Positions 27,695-37,829 of a stretch of 64,000 bases of DNA are shown in pieces; position 1 is the first letter of the stretch, and each line of letters begins with the position of its first letter. The position numbers and the translations under genes were made by a program. The stretch is taken from NCBI RefSeq assembly GCF_002788215.1, contig NZ_CP024845.1, positions 2,666,001-2,730,000 of the forward strand, read 5' to 3'. Origin of the DNA: Halohasta litchfieldiae. GTDB lineage: Archaea; Halobacteriota; Halobacteria; Halobacteriales; Haloferacaceae. The notes beneath the pieces were generated by a model, which ran no database searches, was not told the origin of the DNA, and saw only the letters and a program-made list of their open reading frames with translations.

Positions 27695-28444
27695 ATGGCA
27701 CCAGAATTCGACGTTGAGTTCATCGAGGCCGACGAGCGGAACGCTCGCTTCCTGGTCCGTGGACTGACACCGGCACTCGCAAACGGCTTCCGGCGCGCGA
27801 TGATCGCCGACGTGCCGACGTTCTCGATGGACACCATCAGTTTCGTCGAGAACACCTCGGTGATGTTCGACGAGATGATCGCCCTGCGACTCGGGCTCAT
27901 CCCGTTGACCACGCCGCTGGACGACTTCGAGATCGGTGACACCGTCACGGTCGCACTCGATGTCGAAGGGCCGGCGACCGCCTACTCGGGCGATATCGAA
28001 TCGTCCGATCCGCTGGTCGAGCCAGCCGATCAGAACGTGCCGATCATCGAGCTCAAAGAGGGCCAGCGCCTGGAGTTCGAGGCCGAGGCAGTCTTGGACC
28101 ACGGCAAAAGCCACGCCAAACATCAGGGCGGCGTCTCGGTCGGCTTCCGTCACCTCCAGCAGGTTGAGGTCGGTGACGACATCGGCGAGTTCGACGACCA
28201 AGAGCCACAGATCCTTCGCGGGGTTATCGAAACCGAAGACGGCGAACTCGTTCTCACCAACGAGTTCGACAACGATCTCACGAATCGGTACCCCGGCAAG
28301 GAACTCGAAGTGACCGACGTGCCCGGAGCCTACGTCTTCCACGTGGAGACTGACGGCTCCTTCTCGGTTGAGGAACTAGTGCTTCGCGCCGCCGAATCGA
28401 TCGGTGCCCGCGCGGACGAACTACACGACGCAGTTACGGCCTAA
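27695..28444 (+). CDS. rpoD: RNA polymerase subunit Rpo3 (D)
   Basis: 249 residues. The N-terminal alpha-like dimerisation part is [23 protein letters not shown], with [12 protein letters not shown] further on. The insert that carries Fe-S clusters in some archaeal D subunits is present (about residues 165-215), but the whole protein contains no cysteine, so no cluster can form. It pairs with Rpo11 as the assembly platform of RNA polymerase. This is archaeal rpoD, not bacterial sigma-70. Confidence 0.95.
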   Translation: MAPEFDVEFIEADERNARFLVRGLTPALANGFRRAMIADVPTFSMDTISFVENTSVMFDEMIALRLGLIPLTTPLDDFEIGDTVTVALDVEGPATAYSGDIESSDPLVEPADQNVPIIELKEGQRLEFEAEAVLDHGKSHAKHQGGVSVGFRHLQQVEVGDDIGEFDDQEPQILRGVIETEDGELVLTNEFDNDLTNRYPGKELEVTDVPGAYVFHVETDGSFSVEELVLRAAESIGARADELHDAVTA

Positions 28445-28611
28445 CGAAACCCACATGACCACACCACTCTCGATCCAACTGGCCGCCCGCGCTGCTGGTG
28501 AGACACCTGTCTCGCCATCGCTCGGGGGTCGACACGGTCGCCTGATGACAGGCCGACAGTGTGGGAGGATCGAAAGTGGTAATAGGTGGAGTGGAGTACA
28601 CCGGAGTGCGA

Positions 28612-28697
28612 GCAGGGATAGCCAAGTCTGGCCAACGGCGCAGCGTTCAGGGCGCTGTCCTGTAGAGGTCCGCAGGTTCAAATCCTGCTCCCTGCAC
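28612..28697 (+). tRNA. tRNA-Leu (anticodon CAG)
   Basis: Acceptor GCAGGGA pairs with TCCCTGC. The anticodon stem CAGCG/CGCTG encloses the loop TTCAGGG, giving CAG; a class II variable arm and the T arm GGTTCAAATCC are present. Discriminator A is at 28697. It lies 25 bp before rpl18e. The 167 bp between rpoD and this tRNA hold nothing else recognisable. Confidence 0.95.
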
Positions 28698-28722
28698 TCC
28701 GTTTTCTATCAGGAGCATTATA

Positions 28723-29076
28723 ATGAGCAGTAAGACGAATCCGAGACTTCAGAGTCTCATCGCCGAGCTGAAGACGGCCGCGGGCGACTCCGATGCCGCA
28801 GTCTGGCAGGACGTCGCCGACCGTCTCGAAAAGCCACGGCGCACCCACGCAGAAGTCAATCTCGGTCGCATCGAACGGTACGCCCGTGACGATGAGACCA
28901 TTGTTGTTCCAGGAAAGGTCCTGGGCAGTGGTGTGCTTGAAACGAACGTCACCGTCGCCGCCGTCGACTTCTCGTCGACAGCCCAAACGAAGATCGGGCA
29001 GGTCGGCGACGCAGTGAGCCTCGAAGAAATCATCGAGTCGAATCCAGACGGAACGAACGTCCGGGTGATTCGATGA
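28723..29076 (+). CDS. rpl18e: 50S ribosomal protein eL18
   Basis: 117 residues. [16 protein letters not shown], the [10 protein letters not shown] stretch and [10 protein letters not shown] match archaeal L18e, which is related to bacterial L15. It overlaps rpl13 by ATGA and is the first protein gene after tRNA-Leu in the block. Confidence 0.96.
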   Translation: MSSKTNPRLQSLIAELKTAAGDSDAAVWQDVADRLEKPRRTHAEVNLGRIERYARDDETIVVPGKVLGSGVLETNVTVAAVDFSSTAQTKIGQVGDAVSLEEIIESNPDGTNVRVIR

Positions 29077-29510
29077 GCGCAGCCGAGTTCGAGGTCGACG
29101 TCGTCGTCGATGCCCGAGACTGTATTCTCGGTCGCGTCGCCAGCGAGGTCGCACAGAAGGTCCTCTCCGGACAGCGTGTCGCGGTGGTCAACGCCGAACA
29201 CGCCGTCATCACCGGGAACAAAGAGGATACACTGGACACCTACCGAACACGCGCAGAGCTTGGTTCGGATCGCGGCCCGTACTACCCGAAACGGCCCGAC
29301 CGCATCTTCAAGCGCGCGATTCGTGGGATGATCCCGTACAAAAAGAAACACGGCCGTGAGGCCTTCGAGAACGTCCGCGTCTACGTCGGCAACCCGTACG
29401 ACGAAGAGGGCGAAGTTCTCGACGGCACCTCACTGGACCGCCTGTCGAACATCAAATTCATTTCTCTGGGAGAGGTCTCGGAGAAACTGGGAGCGAACGT
29501 CACATGGTAA
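29073..29510 (+). CDS. rpl13: 50S ribosomal protein uL13
   Basis: 145 residues. [31 protein letters not shown] and [18 protein letters not shown] are conserved uL13 segments. It is an early large-subunit assembly protein. It overlaps the start of rps9 by 7 bases. Confidence 0.96.
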   Translation: MSAAEFEVDVVVDARDCILGRVASEVAQKVLSGQRVAVVNAEHAVITGNKEDTLDTYRTRAELGSDRGPYYPKRPDRIFKRAIRGMIPYKKKHGREAFENVRVYVGNPYDEEGEVLDGTSLDRLSNIKFISLGEVSEKLGANVTW

Positions 29511-29902
29511 CTAACACATCAGGCAAAAAGAAGACGGCCGTCGCTCGCGCCACCGTGCGCGAGGGCGAGGGTCGTATTCGTATCAACTCCCAGCCAGTCG
29601 AGCTGGTTGAACCGGAGATGGCACGTCTCAAGATGCTCGAACCGTTCCGCATCGCGGGCGACGACCTTCGTGACAGCGTCGACATCGACGTCACTGTCAA
29701 CGGTGGCGGCTTCAGTGGTCAGGCAGACGCCGTTCGGACGGCGCTGGCCCGTGGACTTGTGCAGCATCTTAATGATGCTGAACTGCGTGAAGCATACATG
29801 CAGTTCGACCGCTCGCTGCTGGTCAACGACGTTCGGCAGTCCGAACCCAAAAAATGGGGTGGCCCTGGTGCCCGTGCCCGCTACCAGAAGTCCTACCGCT
29901 AA
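29504..29902 (+). CDS. rps9: 30S ribosomal protein uS9
   Basis: 132 residues. [20 protein letters not shown] opens the protein, [20 protein letters not shown] is in the middle, and the basic tail [10 protein letters not shown] is complete; its last Arg contacts P-site tRNA in the family. rpoN follows after 12 bp. Confidence 0.97.
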   Translation: MVTNTSGKKKTAVARATVREGEGRIRINSQPVELVEPEMARLKMLEPFRIAGDDLRDSVDIDVTVNGGGFSGQADAVRTALARGLVQHLNDAELREAYMQFDRSLLVNDVRQSEPKKWGGPGARARYQKSYR

Positions 29903-29914
29903 GGTGACCCAACT

Positions 29915-30106
29915 ATGATGATCCCAGTCCGGTGTTTCACCTGTGGCAATGTCATCGGTGAACACTACGAGGAGTTCGACGAACGGTCCGAGAGTGGCGA
30001 AGATCCCGCTGAGGTCCTCGACGACCTCGGCGTGACCCGTCACTGCTGTCGGCGCATGATGGTGTCGCACACAGATCTCGTCGACGTTGTTGCCCCCTAC
30101 CAATGA
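29915..30106 (+). CDS. rpoN: RNA polymerase subunit Rpo10 (N)
   Basis: 63 residues. CFTCG at the N-terminus and HCCRRMMV near residue 46 make the Rpb10 zinc bundle. Tandem ATGs at 29915 and 29918 are both possible. The stop TGA overlaps the rpoK ATG. This is the archaeal RNA polymerase subunit, unrelated to bacterial sigma-54. Confidence 0.96.
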   Translation: MMIPVRCFTCGNVIGEHYEEFDERSESGEDPAEVLDDLGVTRHCCRRMMVSHTDLVDVVAPYQ

Positions 30107-30273
30107 GAGGCCAGTACAACCGCTACGAGAAAGCCCGCATTCTCGGGGCGCGCGCACTGCAGATCTCCTACGGTGCGCCGGTCCTCGTTGAGACCGCCCA
30201 GAGCGAGCCCATCCTCATCGCGGCAGAGGAGTACGACGCGGGCGTGTTGCCGTTCACGGTCAAACGAGACTAA
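30103..30273 (+). CDS. rpoK: RNA polymerase subunit Rpo6 (K)
   Basis: 56 residues starting [20 protein letters not shown], followed by the Rpb6/omega core [10 protein letters not shown] and the ending [11 protein letters not shown] 30103 overlaps the rpoN stop as ATGA. It stabilises the largest polymerase subunit. Its stop is 2 bp from the eno start. Confidence 0.95.
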   Translation: MRGQYNRYEKARILGARALQISYGAPVLVETAQSEPILIAAEEYDAGVLPFTVKRD

Positions 30274-30275
30274 CC

Positions 30276-31481
30276 ATGACACAAATCAGCTCAGTTTCCC
30301 TACGACGTGTGCTCGACTCCCGTGGCAACCCCACGGTTGAAGCGGATGTACTCACCGAATCCGGCGGCTTCGGCCGTGCGGCAGCGCCCTCGGGCGCTTC
30401 GACCGGCGAGTACGAGGCAATCGAACTCCCGGCCAACGAGGCGATTGCCAACGCGAGAGAACATGCGGTCCCCCGACTCGTCGACACCGTCTACGCTGGC
30501 GACCAGCGCGCGGTCGACGGCGCACTTCGTGCCGCAGACGGCACGGATAACTTCTCGGAGATCGGCGCAAACAGCGCGGTCGCCATCTCGATGGCCGCCG
30601 CAAAGGCCGGCGCAGACGTGCTCGGTGCCCCGCTGTACCAGCACCTCGGCGGCGCGTTCCGCGGCGACAACTTCCCGATTCCGCTCGGGAACGTGATTGG
30701 CGGCGGCGAACACGCCAAAGACGCCACCGATATCCAAGAGTTCCTCGCCGCACCCGTCGGTGCGCCGAGTGTCGAAGAGGCCGTCTTCGCTAACGCGAAA
30801 GTCCACGGCGAGGCTGGCAACATCCTCGACGAGCGTGGCATCGGCGCAGGCAAAGGCGACGAGGGTGCATGGGCACCCCCGATTTCGGACGCCGAAGCCT
30901 TCGAGATCATGGAGGAGGCGACCTCCCGCGTTTCGGAGGCGGTCGGCTTCGAGATCCGATTCGGACTCGACGTTGCAGCCACCGAGATGTACGACGAGGA
31001 CAGCGACTCCTACGTCTACAGCGACGAAGAGAAGTCGACCGACGAGCAGATCGAGTATATGGTCGATCTGGTCGAGGAGTACGACCTCGCGTATGTCGAG
31101 GACCCACTCGACGAGAACGACTACGAGGCGTTCGCCGAGATCACCGAGCTGGTCGGTGACCGGACGATGATCTGTGGTGACGACCTGTTCGTGACCAACG
31201 TCTCGCGGCTCGAAGAGGGAATCGAAACCGGCGCTGGCAACAGCATCCTCATCAAACCAAACCAGATCGGTTCGCTGTCGGATACCTTCGACGCGATCGA
31301 ACTGGCGGTTCGAAACGAGTACAAGACGATCATCTCTCACCGCTCGGGCGAAACCGAAGACACGACGATTGCACACCTCGCGGTCGCAACCGACGCCGAC
31401 TACATCAAGACCGGCACGGTTGCGGGCGAGCGAACCGCCAAGCTGAACGAACTTATCAGAATCGCGGAAGACGCAGTATGA
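30276..31481 (+). CDS. eno: enolase
   Basis: 401 residues. [16 protein letters not shown] and [13 protein letters not shown] form the N-terminal capping loops. The barrel has [47 protein letters not shown] and [10 protein letters not shown] with the catalytic lysine and metal acidic residues. It converts 2-phosphoglycerate to phosphoenolpyruvate. It overlaps rps2 by ATGA; its place among ribosomal genes is conserved in haloarchaea. Confidence 0.97.
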   Translation: MTQISSVSLRRVLDSRGNPTVEADVLTESGGFGRAAAPSGASTGEYEAIELPANEAIANAREHAVPRLVDTVYAGDQRAVDGALRAADGTDNFSEIGANSAVAISMAAAKAGADVLGAPLYQHLGGAFRGDNFPIPLGNVIGGGEHAKDATDIQEFLAAPVGAPSVEEAVFANAKVHGEAGNILDERGIGAGKGDEGAWAPPISDAEAFEIMEEATSRVSEAVGFEIRFGLDVAATEMYDEDSDSYVYSDEEKSTDEQIEYMVDLVEEYDLAYVEDPLDENDYEAFAEITELVGDRTMICGDDLFVTNVSRLEEGIETGAGNSILIKPNQIGSLSDTFDAIELAVRNEYKTIISHRSGETEDTTIAHLAVATDADYIKTGTVAGERTAKLNELIRIAEDAV

Positions 31482-32257
31482 GCGACAACGAAACCGAAAC
31501 CGTAGAGACACAGGACGAGCCCGACGAGGTCGACGAGGCCCCAGTCGACGACGAGCCTGTCGAAGCCGAACCGGACGCCGAGGAGTCTGCCGACGAGGCA
31601 GCCGCCGAGGCCGAACCAGAAGACGAGGAAGAAGAGGAGTCCTCGCCGTTCGATGACAATGTCATGCCGGACGACGATGTCGACCTCCTCATCCCCGTCG
31701 AGGACTACCTCAGCGCAGGTGTCCACATCGGGACCCAACAGAAGACCAAGGACATGGAGCGGTTCATCCACCGCGTCCGTGACGACGGTCTTTACGTCCT
31801 CGATGTGAGCCAGACCGACAGCCGCATCCGCACGGCGGCTGACTTCCTCGCGGGCTACGACCCAGAGCAGGTGCTTGTCACCTCCTCGCGGCAGTATGGT
31901 CGATTCCCAGCCGAGAAGTTTGCCGAGGCAATCGGCGCACGCGCTCGCACGGGTCGGTTCATCCCCGGCACGCTGACCAACCCCGACTACGCAGGCTACA
32001 TCGAGCCTGACGTGCTTGTGGTTACGGACCCAATCGGTGACGCCCAAGCGGTCAAAGAGGCGATCACGGTTGGCATCCCGGTCATCGCAATGTGTGACTC
32101 GAATAATCAGGTCAGCAACGTCGACCTGGTTATCCCGACGAACAACAAGGGTCGACGCGCGCTGTCTGTCGTCTACTGGCTGCTGGCCAACGAGACGCTC
32201 GACCGCCGCAACGCTGGCACGATGTTCGCGCTCGAAGACTTCGAAGCCGACCTATAA
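31478..32257 (+). CDS. rps2: 30S ribosomal protein uS2
   Basis: 259 residues. The first roughly 60 are almost entirely Asp, Glu, Ala and Pro, a haloarchaeal acidic extension absent from most uS2. The core has [35 protein letters not shown] and [15 protein letters not shown]. It is the last gene of the block; a T7 run follows at 32278. Confidence 0.97.
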   Translation: MSDNETETVETQDEPDEVDEAPVDDEPVEAEPDAEESADEAAAEAEPEDEEEEESSPFDDNVMPDDDVDLLIPVEDYLSAGVHIGTQQKTKDMERFIHRVRDDGLYVLDVSQTDSRIRTAADFLAGYDPEQVLVTSSRQYGRFPAEKFAEAIGARARTGRFIPGTLTNPDYAGYIEPDVLVVTDPIGDAQAVKEAITVGIPVIAMCDSNNQVSNVDLVIPTNNKGRRALSVVYWLLANETLDRRNAGTMFALEDFEADL

Positions 32258-32277
32258 TCGGTTTCGAACTCCTACGA

Positions 32278-32284
32278 TTTTTTT
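32278..32284 (+). terminator. T-run terminator after rps2
   Basis: Seven consecutive T residues 21 bp past the rps2 stop, the type of U-tract used for archaeal termination. Confidence 0.55.
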
Positions 32285-32320
32285 GGCGTAGTAATAGTCT
32301 GAATAGTCTCAACTGTTAAC

Positions 32321-32580
32321 AACCAGAAAGCCCCGGCAGGCTCCAGTCGAGGGCCTCGCTGCGGTCTTCACTGCGTTGCGGTCCTTGCATCGGCCGTCTT
32401 CCCGGAGCCTGCCGCCCCTTTCAACCCACCCACAGCAGGTAGATCAGCCACAATGGGTGGGACTGAAAGGGGCCGCCGTCTCGACGAACCCCGACGACGT
32501 AAGCACCGGAAGAGCGAACGCAGTGAGTGACGAGGAGCGCAACGAGTCGCGGGAGTCGAGACGGCGGGGGCTTTCTGGTT
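32321..32580. repeat. 260-bp nested inverted-repeat (MITE-like) element
   Basis: The outer ends aaccagaaagcccc (32321-32334) and ggggctttctggtt (32567-32580) are perfect 14-bp inverted repeats. Inside, gcccctttca plus cccaccca near 32410-32430 pairs with tgggtgggactgaaaggggc near 32453-32472. Between these, ctcgctgcggtcttcactgcg on the left mirrors cgcagtgagtgacgaggagcgc on the right. No credible ORF is present. It fills most of the gene-free 32258-32688 interval. It may be a non-autonomous transposable element or a large cruciform/RNA structure. Confidence 0.7.
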
Positions 32581-32688
32581 CTCTAAAATCTCTATGGCTG
32601 AATTTAGATCTGTCACACTAAACTCAGATCAAACACGAACCTTGTTCGATGGCCAACAGTCATATCTGTTGACTCCCAACGCCGGGAC

Positions 32689-34014
32689 ATGGATGGGCAG
32701 CTCCCGGGAGCCACCGTCGACTCCGAGGACCGAATCATCCTCCACGTCGACATGGACTGCTTTTATGCCTCCTGTGAGCGGCTGCGAGAGCCCGCCCTCG
32801 AAGGGAAGCCTGTCGTCGTTGGGATGGGATACGAACCCGGCGAGGGCCACGGCGCGGTGGCCACCGCCAGCTACGAAGCCCGCGAGTACGGCGTCGAGAG
32901 CGCCCAAGCCATCGGCCAAGCCCTCGACGCACTCCCCCATGCACCAGACGTCGACGATGACCACGATGGCCCAGTCGGCTTCTACCGGTCGGTCGACATG
33001 GACTTTTATAAATCGGTCGCGGGCGACGTGAAGGAGATTCTCCACGACCACGCCAACACGGTGCGGGAGGTGAGCATCGACGAGGCGTATCTCGACGTGA
33101 CCAACCGGACGAGTTGGGACCCAGTCGACAGTGGTGACCGGACCATCGCCGAGGGCTACGGCCGCCATATCAAACAGCAGATCAGCCGCGAGGTCGGCGT
33201 CCCCGCCAGCGTCGGGGTCGCGCCGAACATGTCGACCGCGAAAATCGCCAGCGATTTCGACAAACCGAATGGGCTGACGGTTGTCCGACCCACTGAAGTC
33301 AGTGCGTTTCTCGATCCGCTGCCGGTCGACGAGATCCACGGCGTCGGCCCGGTGACAGCGCGTGAACTCCGTGATCTGAGTATCGAGACCGCGGGTGATC
33401 TGGCCGACGCCGATCAGGGGGTGATCGTCGACCAGTTCGGCCAGCGCGGTCGGGAACTCTACGCTCGCGCTCGCGGCGAGGACGACCGCGAGGTGACGCC
33501 ACAGGGCCGACCCAAAAGTCTCTCACGGGAGTCGGCGTTCACCGAGTCGACCGCCGACAGCGAGGCCAAACGGGAAAAAGTGGGCGCACTGGCGGCGGAT
33601 GTGGCCGCCCGCGCCCAAAGTCGGGGTGCGATGTACCGGACGATTGGCATCAAGGTCGTGACGCCCCCGTTCGATGTCAACACGCGAGCGTCGTCGTTAT
33701 CGGGGCCGGTCGACGAACCTGATCTCGTCGAGTCGGTCGCACTGGATCTTCTGACCGAGTTCGCTGACGACAAGGTTCGGAAACTCGGCGTCCGTGTCTC
33801 GAACCTCGATTTTGAGGGCCAAGATCAGGCTCGACTCGATGGGTTCGAGTCGACTGGCGGAGGGGGTGCGATTGAGAGAGACGTGGAGTCGGTCGAGACC
33901 GTCGACACCTCGGGAGGTCAGATTACGGATTGGGTTGAGGAGGGTGAGTCGACGGAGTCCGATACAAAACGGAGGGTGCGTGACGGACAGTCGTCGCTCG
34001 GAGAATTTGAATAA
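32689..34014 (+). CDS. dinB: Y-family DNA polymerase IV with PCNA-binding tail
   Basis: 441 residues. DMDCFYASCE (residues 21-30) and SIDEAYLDVT carry the catalytic acidic residues; DEIHGVGPVTARELRDL is the HhH in the thumb, followed by the little-finger domain. The C-terminus is a flexible acidic linker ending GQSSLGEFE, a PIP-box-like PCNA-docking peptide (Q-x-x-L-x-x-F). It performs translesion synthesis. catatc at 32661 may be a weak TATA box for ATG 32689. The same tail is found in the small ORF at 37830. Confidence 0.93.
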   Translation: MDGQLPGATVDSEDRIILHVDMDCFYASCERLREPALEGKPVVVGMGYEPGEGHGAVATASYEAREYGVESAQAIGQALDALPHAPDVDDDHDGPVGFYRSVDMDFYKSVAGDVKEILHDHANTVREVSIDEAYLDVTNRTSWDPVDSGDRTIAEGYGRHIKQQISREVGVPASVGVAPNMSTAKIASDFDKPNGLTVVRPTEVSAFLDPLPVDEIHGVGPVTARELRDLSIETAGDLADADQGVIVDQFGQRGRELYARARGEDDREVTPQGRPKSLSRESAFTESTADSEAKREKVGALAADVAARAQSRGAMYRTIGIKVVTPPFDVNTRASSLSGPVDEPDLVESVALDLLTEFADDKVRKLGVRVSNLDFEGQDQARLDGFESTGGGGAIERDVESVETVDTSGGQITDWVEEGESTESDTKRRVRDGQSSLGEFE

Positions 34015-34024
34015 GTGTCTCTGG

Positions 34025-35257
34025 TCACTCCTCGCTGGGTCGACTCGGTCGACGGCCAAACACATCGAGGACGGGTTCTGGCTCCGACAACAACGGAACA
34101 CGGTGTTCGATATCACCGAGTTCCACCACAACCGTTTCGGTGCCGAGCCAGTCGTCAATCCATGTGGTTTCGACGCGGAGCCCGCGTTCGTCCCACGCGT
34201 CGACGCGCCACTGCGGTCCCCCAAGCAGGCGGTCGTGGCCGACGATGGTGGTGTCCTCAATTTGGTACTCCATCCAGCCATACCGAATCCAAGTGTCAAA
34301 GGTAGAGGTGATAACCGGGAGGCCGACGCTTGCAAGCAGTAATCCGACACCAACCATCCGAGCACCGTCAGAAAAGAACGCAGCTGCGAACAAGAAACCG
34401 AACAAGAGGATACTCGGCGTTTCGGGAATTCGGCTGGCGTTGACGATCCCGGACACAAAGAGGTTCCGGCGAGACGGTGCCAGTCGCGTGGTGACATCCG
34501 CCAGTGGCTCGATGGGTTCCGGTTCGGGTGGGTTGGTCGACCAGCCGAAGATCCCTCCGTTTCGCCGGTCGAATGCGGCGAGACGATCATCGTAGTGGCT
34601 GGCCAGGTCGAAACCGAACTTCAGTACAACAATAACGACGAGCAAGGCCATTCCCTGTCCGATATTCTCGCCGAAGGCTTCGGCGGCGAACGGAAGCATC
34701 ACCAACACGATGAGGAAGGTGACGCCGAGTTGTTTGAGCACGCTCATCGTTGCCGTCTGAGCACTGTGGTCACGGTACTCCCCATCGCCGATGTAGGTGA
34801 TCCCAGTGGCGATTCCATGGCTCACGAAAATCCCAGCAGCACAAAGCATGACCGCAGAACCGGCAGCCGGGGAGACCGTCTCGGTGGTACTCGCGCCGAC
34901 CGTGACAGCGCCGACGAACAGCCAGAGAAATCCGAGGAGTGGCCCAGCGAAACAGACGACTGGAACCGACGTGGGATGGATCTGGAGGCTCAAATAGGGA
35001 ATCTTGATCGGCGTTCGCTTCCGTCCGATAGCACCGAGGATAACGTGGTTGTCCTCCAGCTGGGACGGTCGACCGGCCAAAAGGGCCCGAACGAGCGCCC
35101 AGCAGGTCGCACTCCCGAACTCAAGCCAGTACAACATCAAAAGCGCCGCCGCGTTCCAACCGAGGGTGACGACACCGACCAACGGGAGCAGCGAGTTCAC
35201 CACCAGAGCCACGAGTTCAACGCTGGGGCGGGTTCGCCATCTCACCTCGGCTAGCAT
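34025..35257 (-). CDS. haloarchaeal integral membrane protein (DUF6498-like)
   Basis: 410 residues, about eight membrane helices (for example VALVVNSLLPLVGVVTLGW and FLIVLVMLPFAAEAFG) and a soluble C-terminal domain from about residue 325 (WRVDAWDERGLRVETTW). The overall pattern resembles proteins annotated DUF6498, from memory. Function is unknown. ATG 35257 is used; GTG 35263 is two codons upstream. Convergent with dinB, 10 bp between stops. Confidence 0.65.
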   Translation of the reverse strand: MLAEVRWRTRPSVELVALVVNSLLPLVGVVTLGWNAAALLMLYWLEFGSATCWALVRALLAGRPSQLEDNHVILGAIGRKRTPIKIPYLSLQIHPTSVPVVCFAGPLLGFLWLFVGAVTVGASTTETVSPAAGSAVMLCAAGIFVSHGIATGITYIGDGEYRDHSAQTATMSVLKQLGVTFLIVLVMLPFAAEAFGENIGQGMALLVVIVVLKFGFDLASHYDDRLAAFDRRNGGIFGWSTNPPEPEPIEPLADVTTRLAPSRRNLFVSGIVNASRIPETPSILLFGFLFAAAFFSDGARMVGVGLLLASVGLPVITSTFDTWIRYGWMEYQIEDTTIVGHDRLLGGPQWRVDAWDERGLRVETTWIDDWLGTETVVVELGDIEHRVPLLSEPEPVLDVFGRRPSRPSEE

Positions 35258-35362
35258 AATCACTCATACAGATATGACACGACCAAATACAATCTTTCGA
35301 TCACAGGATCGAGATCGCGGACGGAGGCTTTCATTTTAGTTTCTTGCGGGCAAATGTGGGGT

Positions 35363-36379
35363 GTGTCCGACACAATGCACGCAGCAGTTATCCACGAGGC
35401 AGGTGGCGAGTTCGAACTCGAAGAACGCGAGATTCCGACCCCAGACTCAAACGAGGTCCGAATCGCAGTCGACGCCTGTGGCATCTGCCACAGTGACGAG
35501 TTTGTGAAAGCGGGAACCTATCCCGGAATTTCGTATCCACGAATCCCGGGCCACGAAATCGCGGGCCGAATCGATGCGGTAGGAGATGGAGTCTCGCAGT
35601 GGTCGACCGACGACCGTGTCGGTGTCGGCTGGCACGGCGGCCATTGTTTTACCTGTGAGGCCTGTCGACGCGGCGATTTCAAGATGTGTGACAACGTCGA
35701 GACGACCGGTGTGACGTACGATGGCGGCTACGCCGAGTACGTCACCGTGCCAGCCGAAGCCGTCGCTGCGATTCCCGACTCGCTTGATGCGGTCGACGCT
35801 GCACCGTTGCTTTGTGCGGGCGTGACAACGTTCAATGCCCTGCGTAACAGCGATGCTCTGCCGGGTGAGTTGGTTGCCGTGCAGGGTGTTGGCGGGCTGG
35901 GCCATCTCGCGATTCAGTACGCACACGCTGCTGGCTTCGAAACGGCTGCGATCTCCCGAAGCCCCGACAAAGAGGCGCTTGCGATGGAGCTAGGCGCAGA
36001 TCACTTTATTAATGCGACCGAAACCGATCCCGCAGAACAGCTCCAAGCACTGGGTGGCGCAAAGGTTGTTCTCGCGACAGCACCGTCGAGCGACGCTATC
36101 GAGTCCATCGTTGGTGGCATTGGAACCGACGGCACTGTCCTCGTCGTCGGCGTCCCTGATGAGCCGGTGTCGGTCGACGCCAATCAACTGGTCGGCAGCC
36201 GTGGGGCGGTCGCTGGCTGGGCCTCCGGCGACGCCCGGGACTCACAAGATACACTTGAGTTCAGTTCCCTCCGGGAGGTCACACCCCAGATAGAAACCTA
36301 CCCACTGTCGGAGGTCGAGAGCGCCTACGAGCGGATGATTCAAAACGACGCTCGGTTCCGCGTTGTGCTTGAACCATAG
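35363..36379 (+). CDS. zinc-dependent alcohol dehydrogenase (MDR family)
   Basis: 338 residues. Catalytic zinc ligands are in CGICHSDEF and the GHEIAGRI segment. Structural-zinc cysteines in CFTCEACRRGDFKMC keep the spacing of class I enzymes, and VQGVGGLGHLAIQYA is the NAD(P)-binding loop. It probably oxidises or reduces alcohols and aldehydes; cofactor choice is not clear. GTG 35363 (MSDTMHAAV) fits attttag at 35332-35338 as TATA box; ATG 35375 is the alternative. Confidence 0.85.
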   Translation: MSDTMHAAVIHEAGGEFELEEREIPTPDSNEVRIAVDACGICHSDEFVKAGTYPGISYPRIPGHEIAGRIDAVGDGVSQWSTDDRVGVGWHGGHCFTCEACRRGDFKMCDNVETTGVTYDGGYAEYVTVPAEAVAAIPDSLDAVDAAPLLCAGVTTFNALRNSDALPGELVAVQGVGGLGHLAIQYAHAAGFETAAISRSPDKEALAMELGADHFINATETDPAEQLQALGGAKVVLATAPSSDAIESIVGGIGTDGTVLVVGVPDEPVSVDANQLVGSRGAVAGWASGDARDSQDTLEFSSLREVTPQIETYPLSEVESAYERMIQNDARFRVVLEP

Positions 36380-36415
36380 TCACGGCTCGACAAGCAGGTC
36401 TCCGGGCTGAGAAAC

Positions 36416-37801
36416 TCAGTCGTCGCTCGGGTGGTCGACGCTGTCGGCCTGCCACTGACACGCAGCAAGCAATGCGAGCGGGATTCCGAACAGTGCAGCC
36501 GCCATCGCGCCACCGACAGCAATCACCACAACAAGCCCCCACAGCTGTCTGTCGAACGGGACGAACACCACCCCCGCGAGCATGACGGTGGCACTCGCGC
36601 CGCCGAAGGCGAGTAGCGTCGACCGTCGACTCCCACGTGCTTTGGCGCGTGTCACCGCAAGGCCGAACGCCGGAGCGACCGACAGCGGGAGGAAATACAC
36701 CAGCCAGTCGAGCTGTTCGACTGGGTGGGAGCCGAGGCCAACCCCCATCAGCACCCCGGCAACAGCGACGAGCCCGACGATCCCGACTGCGAGCGTGCCA
36801 CGAACCGACCGAAGCCACCGTGGGCGGTACATTCCAGTTCCCCCAACAACCAGATAGAGAACACCGAGACCGCCAAACAGGATCGTGAACGTCGACTCTC
36901 CGACCGTTGCAATACAGAGACTGAGACCGCCGAGTCCAGCAATGGCGACTGAGATTCGGTCGACCGTGTCAGTCATTTCGGCGGCCGCCCAGCGCGCAGT
37001 GGCGCTGACACCGGTGAGACAGAGCCCGTAGACGAGGACTGCGGGGAACACGTATGAGGTCATATTACCGAGCCAGATCGGAAACGACGCAAGCCAGACG
37101 GCGGCGTCGACGCGTAGCGATCCACTGTTGGGTTCTCCGTACGCAAGATACACATCGTCCTCTAGGACAGTCTGACGGTCTTGTGTCGTAGTACGGTGCC
37201 ACGTTGCATTCCCACCAGTCACCGTCGGAACCTCGTCCGTGGAGGTGTATTCGTCGATGATCGTCGGCCGTAGATCGTTGACGACGACCGTCTCGGGAGG
37301 GCCGACAAAGGATATGCGATCCGTATTCAGTATCCATCCTGCACCAGTACCTTCCGAGTGGAGATAGTCGACCACCACGCCGAACTGGGTACTGCCAGCA
37401 TCCGAATCCCGAAACCGGATCCGAACCGTTCGGTTCTCTATGGTGGTCGACTGGACAGTTATCTCGCCGCCATCGAAGGCATGTGGGCGTTGCCGTCCGG
37501 TCGTCTGGGCTTGCACCAACTGATCGAGTTGCTGTGGGGTTTCGGACAACTGATCGGCAGCGTCCTCGTCGACCCGATTTGTCACGAGCCACGTCGCCGA
37601 GCCATTGGCGTGAATCTGGATGGATATCGTACTCTGTATCACGGTCACTGCGAGTCCCTGTTCCTCGGCGGCATCTTCGAACGAGGAGCCACACACGTTA
37701 CAGATTTCCTGTGGCTGTGGACTCGCCCCAACTGGCACAACGACTGCGAGGAGACTCCCACCAAGCAAGAGCACTGCCAGCAGGATGACAGCACGCTTCA
37801 T
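36416..37801 (-). CDS. secretory membrane protein with extracellular domain, unknown
   Basis: 461 residues. It has a cleavable signal (VILLAVLLLGGSLLAVVVPVG), then an extracellular domain of about 230 residues with CNVCGSS near its start and strands such as GSATWLVTNRVDEDA and VRIRFRDSD. Six or more helices and a short acidic tail follow. The layout suggests a surface sensor or processing protein. No catalytic motif is visible and no family is recognised. Confidence 0.65.
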   Translation of the reverse strand: MKRAVILLAVLLLGGSLLAVVVPVGASPQPQEICNVCGSSFEDAAEEQGLAVTVIQSTISIQIHANGSATWLVTNRVDEDAADQLSETPQQLDQLVQAQTTGRQRPHAFDGGEITVQSTTIENRTVRIRFRDSDAGSTQFGVVVDYLHSEGTGAGWILNTDRISFVGPPETVVVNDLRPTIIDEYTSTDEVPTVTGGNATWHRTTTQDRQTVLEDDVYLAYGEPNSGSLRVDAAVWLASFPIWLGNMTSYVFPAVLVYGLCLTGVSATARWAAAEMTDTVDRISVAIAGLGGLSLCIATVGESTFTILFGGLGVLYLVVGGTGMYRPRWLRSVRGTLAVGIVGLVAVAGVLMGVGLGSHPVEQLDWLVYFLPLSVAPAFGLAVTRAKARGSRRSTLLAFGGASATVMLAGVVFVPFDRQLWGLVVVIAVGGAMAAALFGIPLALLAACQWQADSVDHPSDD

Positions 37802-37829
37802 TACGGATTATTGTCGTCTTACCTGATAT

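Noticed and set aside
28457-28733. ORF across the rpoD to tRNA-Leu gap
   Set aside because: Runs through the tRNA gene and has no acidic bias; treated as noncoding.
30300-31511. 403-codon minus-strand ORF opposite enolase
   Set aside because: Antisense shadow of eno; valine- and arginine-biased composition is unlike the acidic haloarchaeal proteome.
26019-32257. Mixed tRNA, ribosomal, RNA polymerase and enolase genes as a novel cluster
   Set aside because: This gene order is known in haloarchaea and is expected.
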